64,000 nucleotides of DNA from Anaerolineae bacterium (GTDB taxonomy: Bacteria > Chloroflexota > Anaerolineae > Anaerolineales > Anaerolineaceae), in NCBI GenBank assembly GCA_013178185.1, contig JABLXC010000011.1, positions 1-64,000 on the forward strand, written 5' to 3'. Both the position numbers and the translations under genes were made by a program. Shown piece by piece: positions 1 through 8,149 of this stretch. Position 1 is the first letter of the stretch. Each line of letters begins with the position of its first letter. A model generated the notes under the pieces. That model was given only the letters and a program-made list of their open reading frames with translations, was not told the origin of the DNA and did not search any database.

Positions 1-253
1 GCAGCTTCCCTCCGCTCGCCAGCCCCTCGATCGTCTCGATCTTCTTCCCCTCCAGCTTCTTCGCCATCAGCATGCACGAATCCTCTGCTTTGCCGTCCAC
101 AATCACCTTGCACGCCCCACAATCCCCCGTCAGGCAACCCGGCTTCGCCCCCGTCATATCCAGCCGCTCCCGCAAGACCGTCAGCAGCATCTCGTGCTCC
201 CCCACTTCTAGCGTATAGTCCTTCGAATTTATATTCAGCGTTACCCGTGGCAT
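1..253 (-). CDS. CoxS-like (2Fe-2S)-binding subunit, 5' part only
   Basis: This is the N-terminal 84 residues of a small iron-sulfur subunit of the xanthine oxidase / CO dehydrogenase family; the rest lies outside the window. The first cluster motif is clear: Cys40, Cys45, Cys48 and Cys60 in the order GC-x4-CGAC-x11-C, the plant-type [2Fe-2S] ligands of CoxS, XdhC-like and aldehyde oxidoreductase small subunits. The second, C-terminal 2Fe-2S domain is not covered. The ATG at 253 has a strong GGGAGG ribosome site just upstream. In this family the subunit passes electrons from a Mo-pterin subunit to a FAD subunit, so partner genes are expected to the left of the window. Which substrate is oxidised cannot be told from this fragment. 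Confidence 0.85.
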   Translation of the reverse strand, partial: MPRVTLNINSKDYTLEVGEHEMLLTVLRERLDMTGAKPGCLTGDCGACKVIVDGKAEDSCMLMAKKLEGKKIETIEGLASGGKL

Positions 254-409
254 AGGAAACCTCCCAACAATAATCTATGGATAAATCTGGTGTTTTTTAT
301 ACCATTCGCTTGATTTTACACGATTCCGATATTTTGGGGTGACAAAAAAACAATCCCATTTTTCTATTCCCTGATCTGGCAAAAACCGAGGATTTTTTCT
401 AAAAATGCA

Positions 410-438
410 TTGACTTATCGAATGCAAAACCGTATAAT
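410..438 (+). promoter_or_regulatory. Sigma70-type promoter of the lysC leader
   Basis: TTGACT at 410-415 and TATAAT at 433-438 are separated by exactly 17 nt. Transcription should begin near 445, only a few bases before the ATG of the leader peptide at 449, so the leader mRNA would be almost leaderless. Confidence 0.8.
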
Positions 439-448
439 TTGACCAATT

Positions 449-598
449 ATGGTTACTAGGTTACCTCGTACAGATACTGCCCCAATCAGTATAAAGCCTA
501 TCACGGCTACTACCATGATGATCGCCATGACCACTATGACTATGGTCATGCGCCACTGCATTTCTAGGGCAGCGATAGAAGGATTGAAAGACTGGTAA
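449..598 (+). CDS. Leader peptide rich in Thr, Met and Ile (attenuator peptide)
   Basis: This 49-codon ORF lies between the lysC promoter and the terminator in front of lysC. Residues 18-34 read ITATTMMIAMTTMTMVM: six Thr, six Met and two Ile in 17 positions. These are end products of the aspartate pathway whose first two enzymes are encoded downstream. The composition and position resemble E. coli thrL, and the likely role is to stall the ribosome when charged tRNA-Thr, tRNA-Met or tRNA-Ile is scarce. The ATG at 449 has no Shine-Dalgarno site and sits 3-5 nt from the predicted mRNA start, so leaderless initiation is assumed. An in-frame ATG at 515 is a poorer alternative because it would skip part of the cluster. 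No homolog is recognised; the call rests on composition and context. Confidence 0.8.
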   Translation: MVTRLPRTDTAPISIKPITATTMMIAMTTMTMVMRHCISRAAIEGLKDW

Positions 599-650
599 GG
601 TCTTAAATCTAAAGGAACTGATCAAACCAAAGGCTGCCCAAAAAGGCAGC
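477..650 (+). promoter_or_regulatory. Transcription attenuator with mutually exclusive hairpins
   Basis: Four segments can pair in alternative ways. Segment 1 is CTGCCC (477-482), inside the leader peptide just before its Thr/Met/Ile cluster. Segment 2 is GGGCAGC (567-573), near its end. Segment 3 is GCTGCCC (633-639) and segment 4 is GGCAGC (645-650). 1:2, 2:3 and 3:4 are each perfectly complementary. A ribosome stalled in codons 18-34 would disrupt 1:2 and allow the 2:3 antiterminator. A ribosome reaching the stop codon at 596-598 would cover segment 2 and allow the 3:4 terminator. An 8-bp hairpin (526-533 with 543-550) within the Thr/Met codons may act as a pause site. Confidence 0.75.
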
Positions 651-656
651 TTTTTT
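633..656 (+). terminator. Rho-independent terminator in the lysC leader
   Basis: GCTGCC (633-638) pairs with GGCAGC (645-650) across a CAAAAA loop, followed by TTTTTT and then ATTTTT. It lies 33 nt before the lysC ATG, so it must be read through for lysC expression; it is the output switch of the attenuator. Confidence 0.85.
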
Positions 657-689
657 ATTTTTACCGCCGTTTGGATGAGGGAGACGATT

Positions 690-2099
690 ATGCAACAGCT
701 TCGAAAAATTCTCGTCATGAAATTTGGGGGCACGTCTGTTGGCAGTCCTGCTGCCATGAAACAGGTTTTAGAGATCATCCGCTCAACCCACCGAGATTGG
801 CCTCAGCTCGTGGTTGTCACTTCGGCGCTTTCGGGTGTTACCGATCTGCTGCTGAAAAGCGCAATGCAGGCAGCAGAGGGGGAAATCCACCCGGCAGAAG
901 CAGCTGCCGCAAAGATTATCCAGCGGCATGAAGCGTTGATTGATAATTTCATCACCGACGCAAACCTTCGCCAGAGCGTCAAGCGCGAAATTCACCAGTT
1001 GACCAACGAGTTTCTGAACTTGTGCCAGAGCGTGCGACTGCAGAGCGATGCAAACCGTCGCAGCCTGGACGCCATCGCCGGATTTGGCGAGCGTTTTGCC
1101 ATCCGGATATTAGCCGGCGCCCTCAATGCCATGGGGATGAACGCAACCGGGGTTGAGGCTACCCAATTGATCGTGACGGACGACAATTTTTCGAACGCCG
1201 AGCCGGATATGAGAGCAACGTCGCTTAAAACACGCCAGGCTCTGGATCCTTTATTGAGGCAAGAGGTTATTCCAGTAGTTACCGGTTTCATCGCCGCGAC
1301 GCCAGATCAAATCCCGACCACCCTGGGGCGCGGTGGCAGCGATTATAGCGCCGCCATTCTAGCCGCAGCCTTGAAAGCCAGGGAGACCTGGATATGGACA
1401 GATGTAGACGGCGTAATGACCGCCGATCCCCGCCTGGTGCCCGAGGCGCGTAGCATCCTTCAATTATCGTACGATGAAGTAGCCGAGATGGCCAGCCTGG
1501 GCGCAAAAGTGCTGCACCCCAAGACCATCCAGCCGATTATCCAAGCGGGCGGCACCCTGAGAGTGCGCAACACCTTCAACCCCACCTACCCCGGCACCTT
1601 GCTGGTGCAAAACAATAGCAGCGCCAGGGGGGAACAAGCTGGTGTGAAAGCAGTAACAGTAATTCGTGGCATGAAATGGGTTAAACTTGGCGGTGGAAAG
1701 GAGAGGGATCCTGATCTCTATTACAGACTCTTAAACGCCGCAGCCGCCGAAAAACGCATCCCATTGATCGTAGAGTCGCCTCATGACGCCGCGCTCTGTT
1801 TTGCAGTTCCAAAAGAGAGCTTCTCGCCCACCATTGGAACGTCTGCCCGGCGGTGTGAGAGGAACCGCACAAGCTGGAAAAAGCAGGTTACCAGCGAAGA
1901 TGCCGATATGGTTACCGTAATCTGTCCCGGGCTGCGTTCTTCACCAGGGGTAGCCGGAAGGGTCTTCAGCGCCCTGGAACAGGCCAGGATCAGAGTACTG
2001 GCAAGTTCTTATGGGGCGTCCGATATTTCAATGAATCTGTTCATCAGCAGCACAGACACACAAAACGCCATGCGCATCTTGCACGGATTAATTCAATAA
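690..2099 (+). CDS. lysC: Aspartate kinase
   Basis: Aspartokinase catalyses ATP-dependent phosphorylation of aspartate, the first step towards lysine, threonine, methionine and isoleucine. The N-terminal kinase domain shows KFGGTSVG (residues 11-18), the GFGERF segment, GRGGSDYSA and the DVDGVMTADPR segment typical of the family. The last third holds two ACT-type regulatory domains, where allosteric effectors bind. Length is 469 residues, usual for the longer monofunctional class. The ATG at 690 was chosen because GAGGGAG lies 6 nt upstream; an in-frame ATG at 675 has no ribosome site. The gene follows a Thr/Met/Ile attenuator and is 26 nt before asd, with which it forms an operon. Which amino acid inhibits the enzyme cannot be read from the sequence. 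Confidence 0.95.
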   Translation: MQQLRKILVMKFGGTSVGSPAAMKQVLEIIRSTHRDWPQLVVVTSALSGVTDLLLKSAMQAAEGEIHPAEAAAAKIIQRHEALIDNFITDANLRQSVKREIHQLTNEFLNLCQSVRLQSDANRRSLDAIAGFGERFAIRILAGALNAMGMNATGVEATQLIVTDDNFSNAEPDMRATSLKTRQALDPLLRQEVIPVVTGFIAATPDQIPTTLGRGGSDYSAAILAAALKARETWIWTDVDGVMTADPRLVPEARSILQLSYDEVAEMASLGAKVLHPKTIQPIIQAGGTLRVRNTFNPTYPGTLLVQNNSSARGEQAGVKAVTVIRGMKWVKLGGGKERDPDLYYRLLNAAAAEKRIPLIVESPHDAALCFAVPKESFSPTIGTSARRCERNRTSWKKQVTSEDADMVTVICPGLRSSPGVAGRVFSALEQARIRVLASSYGASDISMNLFISSTDTQNAMRILHGLIQ

Positions 2100-2125
2100 C
2101 ATAGTAAAAGGAAGGAAAGAGTACA

Positions 2126-3181
2126 ATGACACAAAAACGCATCCCCGTCGCCGTTCTGGCTGCCACCGGCAGTGTAGGACAACGCTTTGTCCAGCTTCTG
2201 GATGGCCATCCCTGGTTTGAGGTGACCGCCCTGACTGCCTCGGAACGATCCAGTGGGCAAACTTATGGAGAAGCCTGTCACTGGCTGTTGCCTGAGCCCA
2301 TGCCCGAATGGGCGCGTAGTTTACCGGTGTTGCCTACCTCCGCCGATGCCGTCCAGGTGCCGCTGGTTTTCTCTGCCCTGCCAGCCGACACTGCCAAAAC
2401 AATCGAACCGGAATTCGCAAAAGCAGGGAGTTTCGTTTGCACCAATGCCTCAGCCTTCCGGCGAGAACCGGATGTCCCAATCCTGGTACCAGAAGTAAAT
2501 GCCGCTCACCTGGAAATCCTCAAAGTCCAGCAGCGCAAACGCGGCTGGAAGGGCGGGATTGTCACCAACCCCAACTGCACCAGCACTGGTATGACGGTAT
2601 CCCTCAAGGCGCTCATGGATGCCTTCGGGTTAGAGAGCGTGTTCGCCGTCTCGCTGCAAGCCTTGTCCGGCGCAGGATACCCCGGTGTGGCTTCGATGGA
2701 TATCCTGGACAACGTGATTCCTTACATCGGCGGCGAAGAAGAAAAAGTCGAGTGGGAACCCCGCAAGATGCTCGGCGTAGTAGGTGGCGAACAACTTGAG
2801 CTGGCAAAATTTGGCATCTCCGTGCATACCAATCGCGTCGCCGTCAGCGATGGACACCTGGTATGCCTCTCGATTCGGCTAGGAAAGCGAGCCAGCGCAG
2901 CAGAAGCCGCCGCCGTCCTCAGGGCATACCAGGGTCCGGCTGACAGCCGCGGCCTGCCTTCGTCTCCCTCCCCCGTGATCCTGGTGCGGGATGAACCTAA
3001 CCGCCCCCAGCCTCGCCTGGACCGGCTGACAGGCAAAGGGATGACAACGGTGGTCGGCCGGGTACGTCCTGATTCACAGCTTGATCTTAAGATGGTTGTG
3101 CTGTCCCATAACACCATCCGGGGCGCAGCCGGAGGCTCTATCTATAATGCCGAACTGATGGTCAAAGAGGGTTGGCTATAG
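2126..3181 (+). CDS. asd: Aspartate-semialdehyde dehydrogenase
   Basis: This NADPH-dependent enzyme reduces aspartyl phosphate to aspartate semialdehyde, the step after aspartokinase and the branch point to lysine versus threonine/methionine. The N-terminal Rossmann motif ATGSVGQR is at residues 13-20. The catalytic cysteine is Cys151 in TNPNCTSTG. The 351-residue length and this active-site context match the archaeal/fungal-type Asd rather than the enterobacterial form. The start has AAGGAAGGAAAG upstream. It is the second gene of the attenuated lysC-asd operon and is followed by a strong terminator at 3205-3237. Confidence 0.95.
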   Translation: MTQKRIPVAVLAATGSVGQRFVQLLDGHPWFEVTALTASERSSGQTYGEACHWLLPEPMPEWARSLPVLPTSADAVQVPLVFSALPADTAKTIEPEFAKAGSFVCTNASAFRREPDVPILVPEVNAAHLEILKVQQRKRGWKGGIVTNPNCTSTGMTVSLKALMDAFGLESVFAVSLQALSGAGYPGVASMDILDNVIPYIGGEEEKVEWEPRKMLGVVGGEQLELAKFGISVHTNRVAVSDGHLVCLSIRLGKRASAAEAAAVLRAYQGPADSRGLPSSPSPVILVRDEPNRPQPRLDRLTGKGMTTVVGRVRPDSQLDLKMVVLSHNTIRGAAGGSIYNAELMVKEGWL

Positions 3182-3204
3182 GATTCTGGCTAACAGAGGT
3201 TCAA

Positions 3205-3237
3205 AAAAGGGTCGAGATTCGGCATCTCGACCCTTTT
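3205..3237. terminator. Bidirectional terminator between asd and a convergent lipoprotein gene
   Basis: AAAAGGGTCGAGAT (3205-3218) pairs perfectly with ATCTCGACCCTTTT (3224-3237) over a 5-nt loop. A-rich and T-rich ends make it usable from both strands, and it sits between convergent genes. Confidence 0.9.
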
Positions 3238-3261
3238 AATTAATCAACGCGCTTCAAACGC

Positions 3262-4371
3262 TTAGTCGCAAACCATCGTGCAGACTCGCTGAGCCCCAAA
3301 ATTGTAACAAACCTGCCTGCAATTCTGTCCTGGCTTTTCTGGTTCTCCGCTCTCAACCTGCGGCGCCGTAACAGGGCAAAGACCAGGTTCGCCGCCTTTA
3401 GGGGTGTAACCCGAGGCCGCCCGGCAGGTATTATCCAGCGCTGCTACGCCCTTCAGCGGGTAGTATTGTGTCTCGCTTTTCATCGGCGAGCCCGCCTCCT
3501 CATAAGTAAAATGATCATGATGGTCAAACCATTCGAACTGCCCAGGTCCCAGCATCGCCCAGGCTCCCCACAGAAAAATCTCTGTCCCCTCCAGAATTGC
3601 TTTCTTAAAAGCAATTTCGATGAAGGCGGGATCTTGTGGTGAGACACGTGACCATGCCAGGTCAGCATCAGCGCCAACGCCAGAATCGAATATCTTTAAC
3701 TCATAACCATCGCCGCCTGGAGGCGGATTGTTGCGCATGGGTGTTTCTCCGCCCACGCTCTCGTTGGCGTCCTTCCAGACAGTCACGCCCTCTACCGACC
3801 ATTTTGGAGCAAGCGGCCGCTGTGTCCAGATGAGAAGATCGCCCCGCCCATCGAGATCTACGTCAAGCTCAATGCCGAAACCGTATTCCACTTCGGGCAG
3901 CAAGGAGGGATCTTCCATCAACTGGATGACGGCGTAAATGAATTCATTATCTTTCTCGCGAAACAGATTGGCCTGTTTGATATCAATGGTCGGAATATAA
4001 TTCATCTCCCGATCAAAGGGCCGCTCATAGCGGCCTTTATAAAACTCATCGCCGCCGTAAGCCTCTTTTTGGGCAGCTTTACGAACAGATTCCTGATCGT
4101 GTATGACCTGAGGGTTCCTCGGCAAGGTACCATCTGGAAGGGTCAGATGTACTATTGGCGTTGGAGAAGGCGCTTCGGTTGGCGAAAGGTCAACTGCTGG
4201 CGATTCGTCAGGCTGCTTGGTCGGCGGGGAGACCTCAGAGGGCGTATCGGTCTCGATCACCGCTGCCGGCGTTACTTCAGCTTCTTTCCCGGACAACGAC
4301 GTAAAATTACATGCCAGCACAAAGACCATACATACCATAAGGATGATGGGGATTTTGATTGGACGAAACAT
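3262..4371 (-). CDS. Putative lipoprotein of unknown function
   Basis: A 369-residue exported protein. A hydrophobic signal segment ends in the lipobox VLAC (Cys21), followed by a Ser/Thr/Pro/Glu-rich linker to about residue 75. The rest is a globular domain with Asp-rich stretches around the ELDVDLDGRGDL segment, which could bind calcium; this is only a suggestion. The C-terminus is unusual in carrying six or so cysteines in the last 60 residues, including closely spaced pairs, which suggests disulfides outside the cell. The ATG at 4371 has a perfect AAGGAGG site. It stands alone between the convergent asd terminator and the terminator of the C1 operon. I do not recognise the family. Confidence 0.75.
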   Translation of the reverse strand: MFRPIKIPIILMVCMVFVLACNFTSLSGKEAEVTPAAVIETDTPSEVSPPTKQPDESPAVDLSPTEAPSPTPIVHLTLPDGTLPRNPQVIHDQESVRKAAQKEAYGGDEFYKGRYERPFDREMNYIPTIDIKQANLFREKDNEFIYAVIQLMEDPSLLPEVEYGFGIELDVDLDGRGDLLIWTQRPLAPKWSVEGVTVWKDANESVGGETPMRNNPPPGGDGYELKIFDSGVGADADLAWSRVSPQDPAFIEIAFKKAILEGTEIFLWGAWAMLGPGQFEWFDHHDHFTYEEAGSPMKSETQYYPLKGVAALDNTCRAASGYTPKGGEPGLCPVTAPQVESGEPEKPGQNCRQVCYNFGAQRVCTMVCD

Positions 4372-4500
4372 CGCGCGCCTCCTTGTGGGAATAATAAAAA
4401 TTCAAAGGACGGCAACGATGCGGATTGTGATGAATTGGAGAGACAATCTCATTATACAGACTTTTGCGGAAGAATAGTATGGGAAACCGGGCACAAATAA

Positions 4501-4522
4501 AAACCAGCTTTCGCTGGCTTTT
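4501..4522 (-). terminator. Terminator of the C1 operon
   Basis: On the minus strand CCAGC-GAAA-GCTGG is followed by TTTTTATTT: a short GC stem with a stable GAAA tetraloop and a T-run. It lies about 30 nt beyond the stop codon of the last gene of the tetrahydromethanopterin operon. Confidence 0.8.
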
Positions 4523-4554
4523 CATACCCTCAACAAACTGAGCAATGGTTACAT

Positions 4555-5442
4555 TCAAGCGTTGCTGTGCTCCATCCTTTGAAGCATGTACGATACGATC
4601 ACATCGGCGATGTCAAAGGAAACTGTTTTACGAAGCCCACGCCATCCAGGGATGCTGTTGACTTCCAACACATAAACCCTGCCGTCTTCGGCTGGGAGCA
4701 GGTCCACCCCGGCATAATCCGCCCCGACCAACCGGGCTGCTCTTACGCTTAATTCCTTCAAAGAGGCGTCCAGCTCCACCGGCTCTACCTGCGCGCCCTG
4801 GGCATAATTGGTTTTCCAACCATTTCCCTTCCGCCGCATCGCTGCAACCACCTGGTCGCCAACGACAAAAGCGCGCAAGTCCTCCATGCCGTGAGGGATG
4901 TATTCCTGCAGGTAAAAGATATACCGGTCCAATTCAAGCGAGCGGAAAATGCGATAGGCGGTATCTTCATCCGAAACCCGCCGCATCCCTTTACCCTCCG
5001 AGCCGAACAACGGCTTGACAATCACGTCACCCATCTCTCTAAAGGCTGCCAGGGCTTGTTCAAAATCTTCGGTGACCATCGTCCTGGGTGTTGCGATTCC
5101 AGCGTCCCTCAGGAGAAAGTCGGTATAAAATTTGTCAACCGTTCGTTCGATGGAAGTCGGCGAGTTAATAATAAGGATGCCCAGGTTTTCCAACCGGTGC
5201 AGCGCATCCATACGAAAGATGATCTGCTCAAGCGATCCCAGGGGAATCGTCCGCACTAACAGTGCCTGACAATCCTCCAGGCGTTCGCCGTGCACTTCCA
5301 CGTGGGATTTCCCGCCAATCCATGCCGCTAGATCAGTGATCGAGAAAAACAACGGCTGCACGCCATGCCGGAGAAGGGACTCTTCCAGGGCAATGGCGTG
5401 CCAGCCCCGCTGCGAGGAGAGAATGCCAACTTTCCGAGTCAA
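4555..5442 (-). CDS. RimK/MptN-like ATP-grasp ligase at the end of the C1 operon
   Basis: A 295-residue ATP-grasp protein of the RimK type. Visible parts are the VIVKPLFGSEGKGM segment (ATP-binding lysine and glycine loop), the YLQEYIPHG hinge region and the C-terminal VLEVNSIPGW metal-binding strand. RimK-family enzymes add glutamate to small molecules or proteins; MptN is the archaeal member that glutamylates tetrahydromethanopterin to tetrahydrosarcinapterin. Position directly after mch, with a few bases between the genes, suggests a role in glutamylating the C1 cofactor; this is inference. The start appears to be TTG at 5442, with GAGGGGTGATCG upstream overlapping the mch stop. RimK proper (ribosomal protein S6 modification) is the alternative. 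Confidence 0.8.
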   Translation of the reverse strand: MTRKVGILSSQRGWHAIALEESLLRHGVQPLFFSITDLAAWIGGKSHVEVHGERLEDCQALLVRTIPLGSLEQIIFRMDALHRLENLGILIINSPTSIERTVDKFYTDFLLRDAGIATPRTMVTEDFEQALAAFREMGDVIVKPLFGSEGKGMRRVSDEDTAYRIFRSLELDRYIFYLQEYIPHGMEDLRAFVVGDQVVAAMRRKGNGWKTNYAQGAQVEPVELDASLKELSVRAARLVGADYAGVDLLPAEDGRVYVLEVNSIPGWRGLRKTVSFDIADVIVSYMLQRMEHSNA

Positions 5443-5445
5443 CGA

Positions 5446-6411
5446 TCACCCCTCGAGCAGCGAAGCGCGCAGGAGCGCGGGGTCCACCTGACCCGCAGAG
5501 AACACTTTCCCGCTGTTCAGGTTATTGAGTGTAACCTCGGCCGGGCTGAAGAGCATAGGATCAATCTGATAAAAATCGCCGCCGCATTCTTTGAGAATAT
5601 CAACGAAAAGCTTGCCAAAACTCTGGGACGAAGAGGACGGCATTTTTCCCACCAGCTCAGACAGCGCTTCGTCATCCGATTTCATGGTAAAGAAGACTTG
5701 GCCGCCGTACAAGACAGCATCATTTGTGCGTCCGATTGCTCGCAGGTCATCGGCAGCGACCGGGGCCAGAGGGCAAAACCCAACTGCGGCAACCGCCTGC
5801 CGGATATCGAACCTCAACGCCACCATCTTGTGCAATCCGGTTTCAACCACGCGGGCAGCCACCTGTATAGAACCAACCAGCGAGGCTGTTGGAGCGACGA
5901 CGAGTGTCAGGTTCTCCGTCGAAACGCCGCACTTGCCCGCGACAAAAGCGGCAATTTCCTCGGTGGGCATGTCGCGCCCTTCCAAAAGGAGCACCGCAAC
6001 ATCCGACCGGTCTTGATAATCAATCTCCTTGAAGATTTCCTCTGCTGCATAAAGCGCCCGAGCAGGACCCGATCCCATGGCAAAGAAACCTTCAACCTTA
6101 ATAGGCCAGCCAGCATATTGTCCCGCTGCGCAAGCAATGGAGGGGGAGGATACACTGACCTTGACCGCCGGAAGCCAAAAAGCGCGGCTCGTCGGATCGT
6201 CATAAGACAGCCGGGTGATCTCAACCGCGCCCAATCCACCCATACAGGCTTCAGCAAAAAGGATCCCGGCCTCATAACTGCCATCTACCTCTATGCCAGC
6301 GTCAATAACGGCAGCTCCATTCGGCAATCGAATCACATTGACCACCAGGGCTTCATAGTTTGCGATCATTTGATTGATAATCTTTACGGCTTGTTGATTA
6401 ATGCTGATCAT
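5446..6411 (-). CDS. mch: Methenyltetrahydromethanopterin cyclohydrolase
   Basis: Mch interconverts methenyl- and 5-formyl-tetrahydromethanopterin in the cytoplasm. The 321-residue protein matches family length and shows the conserved GGLGAVEI, SSPSIACAAGQYAGW and GSGPARAL segments and the late GRTNDAVLYGG segment. The frame is open to 6507, but the ATG at 6411 was chosen because GGGGAG lies 10 nt upstream and it gives the usual N-terminus. It overlaps the end of fwdC by 14 nt. In this operon it links Ftr (formyl transfer) to MtdB (methylene to methenyl), so all the middle steps of the pathway are encoded together. Confidence 0.93.
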   Translation of the reverse strand: MISINQQAVKIINQMIANYEALVVNVIRLPNGAAVIDAGIEVDGSYEAGILFAEACMGGLGAVEITRLSYDDPTSRAFWLPAVKVSVSSPSIACAAGQYAGWPIKVEGFFAMGSGPARALYAAEEIFKEIDYQDRSDVAVLLLEGRDMPTEEIAAFVAGKCGVSTENLTLVVAPTASLVGSIQVAARVVETGLHKMVALRFDIRQAVAAVGFCPLAPVAADDLRAIGRTNDAVLYGGQVFFTMKSDDEALSELVGKMPSSSSQSFGKLFVDILKECGGDFYQIDPMLFSPAEVTLNNLNSGKVFSAGQVDPALLRASLLEG

Positions 6412-7207
6412 AGACGAATATCTCCCCTTTACCCAATGCGTTAAGGTCTCCGCTATAGCGGCGGTAGGCGCCGGTGCGCCATTCCTCTTCGATGGAAAAT
6501 CCTTCAAGTTGAAGGGTTTGCAAAATCAGCCGGAGATATAACGGCTGGTAAACGCAATCGAAAGTGAAAGTTGGCAGTAGCTCAGGCTGCTGGTAAGCAA
6601 CGATCGTGCCGCGCTTCATGCCCGCCCCAGCGCGCCGCCCCAAACTACCAAACACGATCAATGTTCCGGCGATGACAAACGCCCCGGCAAACTCCCCCAC
6701 ATCCCCACGCACCGCAACCAGGCCGCGCCGCATCAGGCTGCCTGTCTCGTTTCCTGCGTTTCCCTCGACGAGGATCATGCCGCGGTTCATCCCATGCCGG
6801 CTGCCGCGATACGCACCGCCCAACCCATGCCCCGCATTCCCATGAATATGGATCTTCCCGCCGCACATCTCCGCGCCTGCCCAGTCGCCTGCATCGCCGA
6901 ACACGACAATCTCCCCCGCCCGCATCCCAGCGCCCAGGTGCATCCCCGCATTGCCATGAATCGTGATCTGTCCGTATTCCATCCCCGTTCCGATCCGCTT
7001 GACTTGCGCCAGATCGCCTTCCAGAACGAGCTGATCGGATGCGCCGCCCCTGACGTTAAAGAAATCTCCTAACGCACAAAATTGGTTGCCATGCAAAACT
7101 GGCAGCTTTGCAATCTCGGCTTCCGTTTTCTGAGCAAAATAATCCGGCCTGATCGTATCGGCTTCCAGCGGAAGATCTGGGCGGGTTTTGAGGGCTAACC
7201 TGATCAT
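6398..7207 (-). CDS. fwdC: Formylmethanofuran dehydrogenase subunit C
   Basis: A 269-residue protein with a run of glycine-rich right-handed beta-helix repeats (G-x2-G-x3-G-x-x-M-x-x-G-x-I) between about residues 75 and 205, the fold shared with the C-terminal domain of glutamate synthase. In archaeal Fwd/Fmd and in bacterial Fhc this subunit is structural and holds the A and B subunits together. Its ATG overlaps the ftr stop (ATGA), which indicates translational coupling. In Proteobacteria the equivalent is fhcC. Assignment is secure from repeat pattern and context. Confidence 0.9.
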   Translation of the reverse strand: MIRLALKTRPDLPLEADTIRPDYFAQKTEAEIAKLPVLHGNQFCALGDFFNVRGGASDQLVLEGDLAQVKRIGTGMEYGQITIHGNAGMHLGAGMRAGEIVVFGDAGDWAGAEMCGGKIHIHGNAGHGLGGAYRGSRHGMNRGMILVEGNAGNETGSLMRRGLVAVRGDVGEFAGAFVIAGTLIVFGSLGRRAGAGMKRGTIVAYQQPELLPTFTFDCVYQPLYLRLILQTLQLEGFSIEEEWRTGAYRRYSGDLNALGKGEIFVYDQH

Positions 7208-8103
7208 GCTGAGACGTCCTGTTTCATCACCTGGTGCAGATAAATCTTGTACTGCCCTAACTTGCCACCATAATTACCAGACGTGATGCGGCGAATTCCC
7301 GGCAGGCAGGCCGCCAGCGTCCCCACCCGCGTGGCCTGTTCTACGTCCTCGATCTCCAGCCCGACGATGACGATTTCCAGCACACAGTTGACCCCTTCGG
7401 GTACGGCGGAATCAACCACGCCGCGCAAAGTTGGGCAAAAAGCGTCATTCGTAGAGGCCATCAGGAACTTGTACTTCGAACCCACCTTGCTGCCGCTCCG
7501 GGCAATCCCACCGGGGAAAGGCAAAATCACCCCCCGCACCTTTCGCATGGCTTCGACCGCCTGTTCGGCAGCCTGCAGGGTCACATCCTGGTCTTCGCCG
7601 AGGATCAGGATGTTTCCTCCGGCCACCGCAGGCTGTACACCGAACTTATCCTCGACTAGAAACTCACCATCCATGGTAGGAATACGCCAGAAACGGCGGT
7701 TTTGGATCAGCTTGCTCATTTGAAATCCATCCCCAAAATAACGCAGTTGCCCGCCGACGGGCACCTGTTCGACAGAATCCAGGCCGTTGAAACAGGCTGT
7801 CGTCGTACAGGTCATCACACACTGCCCAACGCGCTCCACTAGCCGCTGGGCAAGATCCTCCTTTGACCGTGCAAAGAGCAATACGCTGGTGCCGGGACGT
7901 CCATCCGGAGTATCATCAATCTCGCCCTCGATCCCGGCCTCGCATTTACAACCGATCACCGAGGTGGCAAAGCCAGTCATCCGGGTAGCTGCTTCCATTG
8001 CCCATTTTAGGTTCTTTGCGGTGATAATAATTCTCGCGCCCCACATCGTAAAGGCTTCTGCGTAAGTATCCTCAATTTCAACACCGTTGATCGTGAGCAT
8101 CAT
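7204..8103 (-). CDS. ftr: Formylmethanofuran:tetrahydromethanopterin formyltransferase
   Basis: Transfers the formyl group between methanofuran (or methylofuran) and tetrahydromethanopterin; in bacteria the protein is also called FhcD and sits in the Fhc complex. The sequence begins LTINGVEIEDTYAEAF, typical of Ftr, and carries the conserved LTSRxM-like C1 segment as MTGFATSVIGCKCEAG plus the PFPGGIARSGSKVGS segment. Length about 300 residues is normal. Three close starts exist: GTG at 8109, ATG at 8103 and ATG at 8100; GGAG lies 5 nt before 8103, so that was chosen. The stop overlaps the fwdC start by 4 nt, and fwdA ends 46 nt upstream. Confidence 0.92.
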   Translation of the reverse strand: MMLTINGVEIEDTYAEAFTMWGARIIITAKNLKWAMEAATRMTGFATSVIGCKCEAGIEGEIDDTPDGRPGTSVLLFARSKEDLAQRLVERVGQCVMTCTTTACFNGLDSVEQVPVGGQLRYFGDGFQMSKLIQNRRFWRIPTMDGEFLVEDKFGVQPAVAGGNILILGEDQDVTLQAAEQAVEAMRKVRGVILPFPGGIARSGSKVGSKYKFLMASTNDAFCPTLRGVVDSAVPEGVNCVLEIVIVGLEIEDVEQATRVGTLAACLPGIRRITSGNYGGKLGQYKIYLHQVMKQDVSA

Positions 8104-8149
8104 CGTCACTCCATGTTCTTAGCTAAACCGCGCTTTTGAAAACGCACCT

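Noticed and set aside
410-660. Lysine riboswitch upstream of lysC
   Set aside because: The leader is short, does not show the five-helix lysine riboswitch layout, and is explained by the peptide attenuator.
5365-6444. Long plus-strand ORF of 359 codons
   Set aside because: It lies antisense to mch, whose sequence is clearly conserved, and has no ribosome site or recognisable domain.
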